From a virus: DNA of 64,000 nt. The notes beneath the pieces are model-generated. The model did no database searches. It was not told the origin of the DNA and worked only from the letters and a program-made list of their open reading frames with translations. This document shows positions 62,492-64,000 of the stretch, in pieces. The stretch spans positions 1 to 64,000 of IMG/VR virus record IMGVR_UViG_3300032236_001645, one strand, 5' to 3'. Within the stretch, counting starts at the first letter, position 1; each line of letters starts with the position of its first letter. The position numbers and the translations under genes are program-made.

Positions 62492-62501
62492 TAATAAATA
62501 G
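62492..62501 (-). promoter_or_regulatory. Late-type box before the neck gene
   Basis: The coding strand reads CTATTTATTA, followed by GGAT and then ATG: 4 nt gap. Confidence 0.5.
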
Positions 62502-62542
62502 TTTAATCTTACATTCTATTTAGTTATATTATATATAATACG

Positions 62543-64000
62543 ATGGAAAAGAAAATACCCGAAATAGAGGCGAGAGATATTTTATCAATTTATGAAGGTT
62601 CCAATAATGTTTTATTGGATTATAAAAGAAAATTTGTTGAAGTTAAAAATTTTAAATTAACTCGTCCTCAAGCGGAATATGTTATAAAATATAAAGACAC
62701 TGTTCCTAAGGTTGCAAAAAAACATATTAATATAGTTTCTACATTTGGTGAAAAAATCATGGAGGATAGATTACTTCCATATCCCCCTGATAAAGTTTGG
62801 TGTGAAAAATTATTATGTGAATCTGATAAGGCGTACCATATTTGGGGTAAGATTATTGATAAGGAACAAAACTACGCAATGTGGTTACCTAAATCAGCCA
62901 TAGTTCAAGAGGAGAAAAAATTAAATCGTGTTATTGATTACTCTCCATATAGTAAACGTCCTCCTATGGAACATCAGAAGGTTGCAATTGAGAAGTTATT
63001 GGCAAATGATAAGTTTATATTAGCCGACGACATGGGACTTGGAAAAACGACGGCAGCGGTGATAGCATCTATGGAAAGTGGAGCAAAAAAAGTTTTAATT
63101 GTATGTCCAGCCTCACTTAAAATAAACTGGAAAAGAGAAATCAGTGAATATACTGATAGAAAAGTTTTAATTGTTGAGGGACGTAAATGGGGTTCTACTT
63201 TTGACTATTATATTATCAATTATGATATTATTAAAAATTATCACACAACTGACAAATCTGAAGATAGTGACGATTATAAATTATTAGTTAATGAAGGATT
63301 TGATTTGGCAATTGTAGATGAGGCACATTATATTTCAAATACCACCGCAAATAGAACACGTTTGTTAAATGATGTGTTAGAAAAAATACCAAAAGTATGG
63401 TTGTTAACGGGAACACCAATGACATCACGTCCGATTAACTATTTTAATTTATTAAAGATTGTTGATTCGCCTTTGACATTAAATTGGCAATCGTATGTTC
63501 GTAGATATTGTAAAGGATATCAATTTAGTGTTGGTAATAGAAAAGTTTGGAATACTAGTGGTGCGAGTAATTTAGACGAACTTCGTGAACGTACTAAATC
63601 ATATGTTCTTCGTAGAATGAAAACTGACATTCTTGATTTACCTGAAAAAATCGTAACTCCAATCTTTGTTGAATTAAATAGTAAGATGTACGAAGAAGAA
63701 ATGGATGATTTTACACGTATCAGTAATGATAATAAAGATCAAGAAACTCTTACAGTTACATTAAATCGTTTAATGAAAGTTAGACAATTAATATCATATG
63801 AAAAAATTCCATATACTTGTGAATTGATTGATAGATGTTTAGAACAAGGAAAGAAAGTAATTGTTTTAACAAACTTTACAATGACACTTGATATGTTACA
63901 TGAAAAATATAAAAAGAATTCTGTAACCCTTGATGGACGTATGTCTAAAGATAAAAGACAAGATGCTGTAGATAGATTTCAAAATGAAGATAAAATAAAA
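62543..64000 (+). CDS. SNF2-family DNA helicase/translocase (3' part beyond window)
   Basis: About 486 codons, cut by the right edge. It starts MEKKIPEIEARDILSIYEGS. SNF2 motifs: a Q-motif-like HQKVAIEKLL near 150, Walker A DDMGLGKT near 162-169, CPASLKINW near 188, DEAH near 259, LLTGTPMTSRP near 287, and SYVLRRMKTD near 352; the second RecA domain begins near 420 (KKVIVLTNFTMTLDM). SMARCAL1-like proteins of this type anneal and remodel forks; phages use such enzymes in place of UvsW. It is divergently oriented from the neck gene and has an AT-rich leader (62500-62542). Confidence 0.9.
   Translation, partial: MEKKIPEIEARDILSIYEGSNNVLLDYKRKFVEVKNFKLTRPQAEYVIKYKDTVPKVAKKHINIVSTFGEKIMEDRLLPYPPDKVWCEKLLCESDKAYHIWGKIIDKEQNYAMWLPKSAIVQEEKKLNRVIDYSPYSKRPPMEHQKVAIEKLLANDKFILADDMGLGKTTAAVIASMESGAKKVLIVCPASLKINWKREISEYTDRKVLIVEGRKWGSTFDYYIINYDIIKNYHTTDKSEDSDDYKLLVNEGFDLAIVDEAHYISNTTANRTRLLNDVLEKIPKVWLLTGTPMTSRPINYFNLLKIVDSPLTLNWQSYVRRYCKGYQFSVGNRKVWNTSGASNLDELRERTKSYVLRRMKTDILDLPEKIVTPIFVELNSKMYEEEMDDFTRISNDNKDQETLTVTLNRLMKVRQLISYEKIPYTCELIDRCLEQGKKVIVLTNFTMTLDMLHEKYKKNSVTLDGRMSKDKRQDAVDRFQNEDKIK

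Noticed and set aside
10058-62501. Reading TATAAATA on the plus strand as genuine T4-type late promoters driving plus-strand transcription
   Set aside because: Nearly all genes behind these boxes are on the minus strand and the boxes sit just before minus-strand start codons. Plus-direction transcripts would be antisense to all structural genes, so direction toward the minus-strand genes is more likely.
1-64000. tRNA genes, insertion sequences, integrase and attachment sites
   Set aside because: I looked for T-arm and CCA-like patterns, transposase motifs and tyrosine or serine recombinase motifs and saw none; a tRNA scan would be needed to exclude weak tRNAs.

Overview
The window is one contiguous piece of an AT-rich, T4-like myovirus genome. 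The host is most likely a Bacteroidetes (Flavobacterium-like) bacterium. The evidence for a T4-like phage is a recognisable contractile-tail set (sheath, tube, tape measure, gp53, gp25 and gp6 type baseplate proteins) next to T4-type replication genes (gp46/gp47, primase, UvsX, gp32-like SSB, RNase H, DnaB-type helicase). The evidence for the host is SprB-like repeats (known from flavobacterial gliding adhesins) in a giant fibre protein, and A-rich leaders with no Shine-Dalgarno sequence in front of most genes. Nearly everything is on the minus strand, so read in the transcribed direction the window runs from high to low coordinates. Only two plus-strand genes were found: a 52-residue ribbon-helix-helix-like protein and a SNF2-family helicase cut by the right edge.

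Layout in the direction of transcription. 62.5-42.1 kb: neck/sheath-terminator-like genes, sheath, tube, tail-assembly chaperone (with a probable +1 frameshift extension), tape measure, large baseplate proteins, gp53-like protein and small genes. 42.1-35.0 kb: a DNA-metabolism block (SSB, UvsX, RNase H, unknown protein, DnaB-like helicase, B12-dependent ribonucleotide reductase). 34.95-8.1 kb: a 39-residue cysteine-rich protein, gp25, gp6, then a long run of tail and adhesin genes, several with Pro/Thr-rich linkers and exchanged domains; the largest has 2228 residues. 8.0-1 bp: a second DNA block (RuvC-like resolvase, primase, RecB/Cas4-like nuclease, SbcD/gp47), then a cassette of a repeat-rich protein, two putative nucleases, a DNA methyltransferase and a small membrane protein, then SbcC/gp46 running off the left edge.

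Regulation can be partly read. A short box, TATTTAT(T/A)A on the coding strand, precedes thirteen minus-strand reading frames, all of them structural or late-type, and one plus-strand small gene. It is usually absent from replication genes. In five cases it ends only 4-5 nt before the start codon, which would imply leaderless transcripts if it is a -10 element. It is the reverse complement of the T4 late promoter box TATAAATA. A related box (G/T)TATATTTTA precedes SSB and both nuclease genes. Strong hairpin-plus-U terminators follow the resolvase, reductase, small-gene, tube and sheath units. The most unusual places are the nuclease/methyltransferase cassette between gp47 and gp46, the 330-nt non-coding region at 57.7-58.0 kb with a parS-like palindrome, the frameshifted chaperone, the reductase terminator that carries a gene start in its loop, and the mosaic adhesins. 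All functions are assigned from sequence reading alone; no database search was run.
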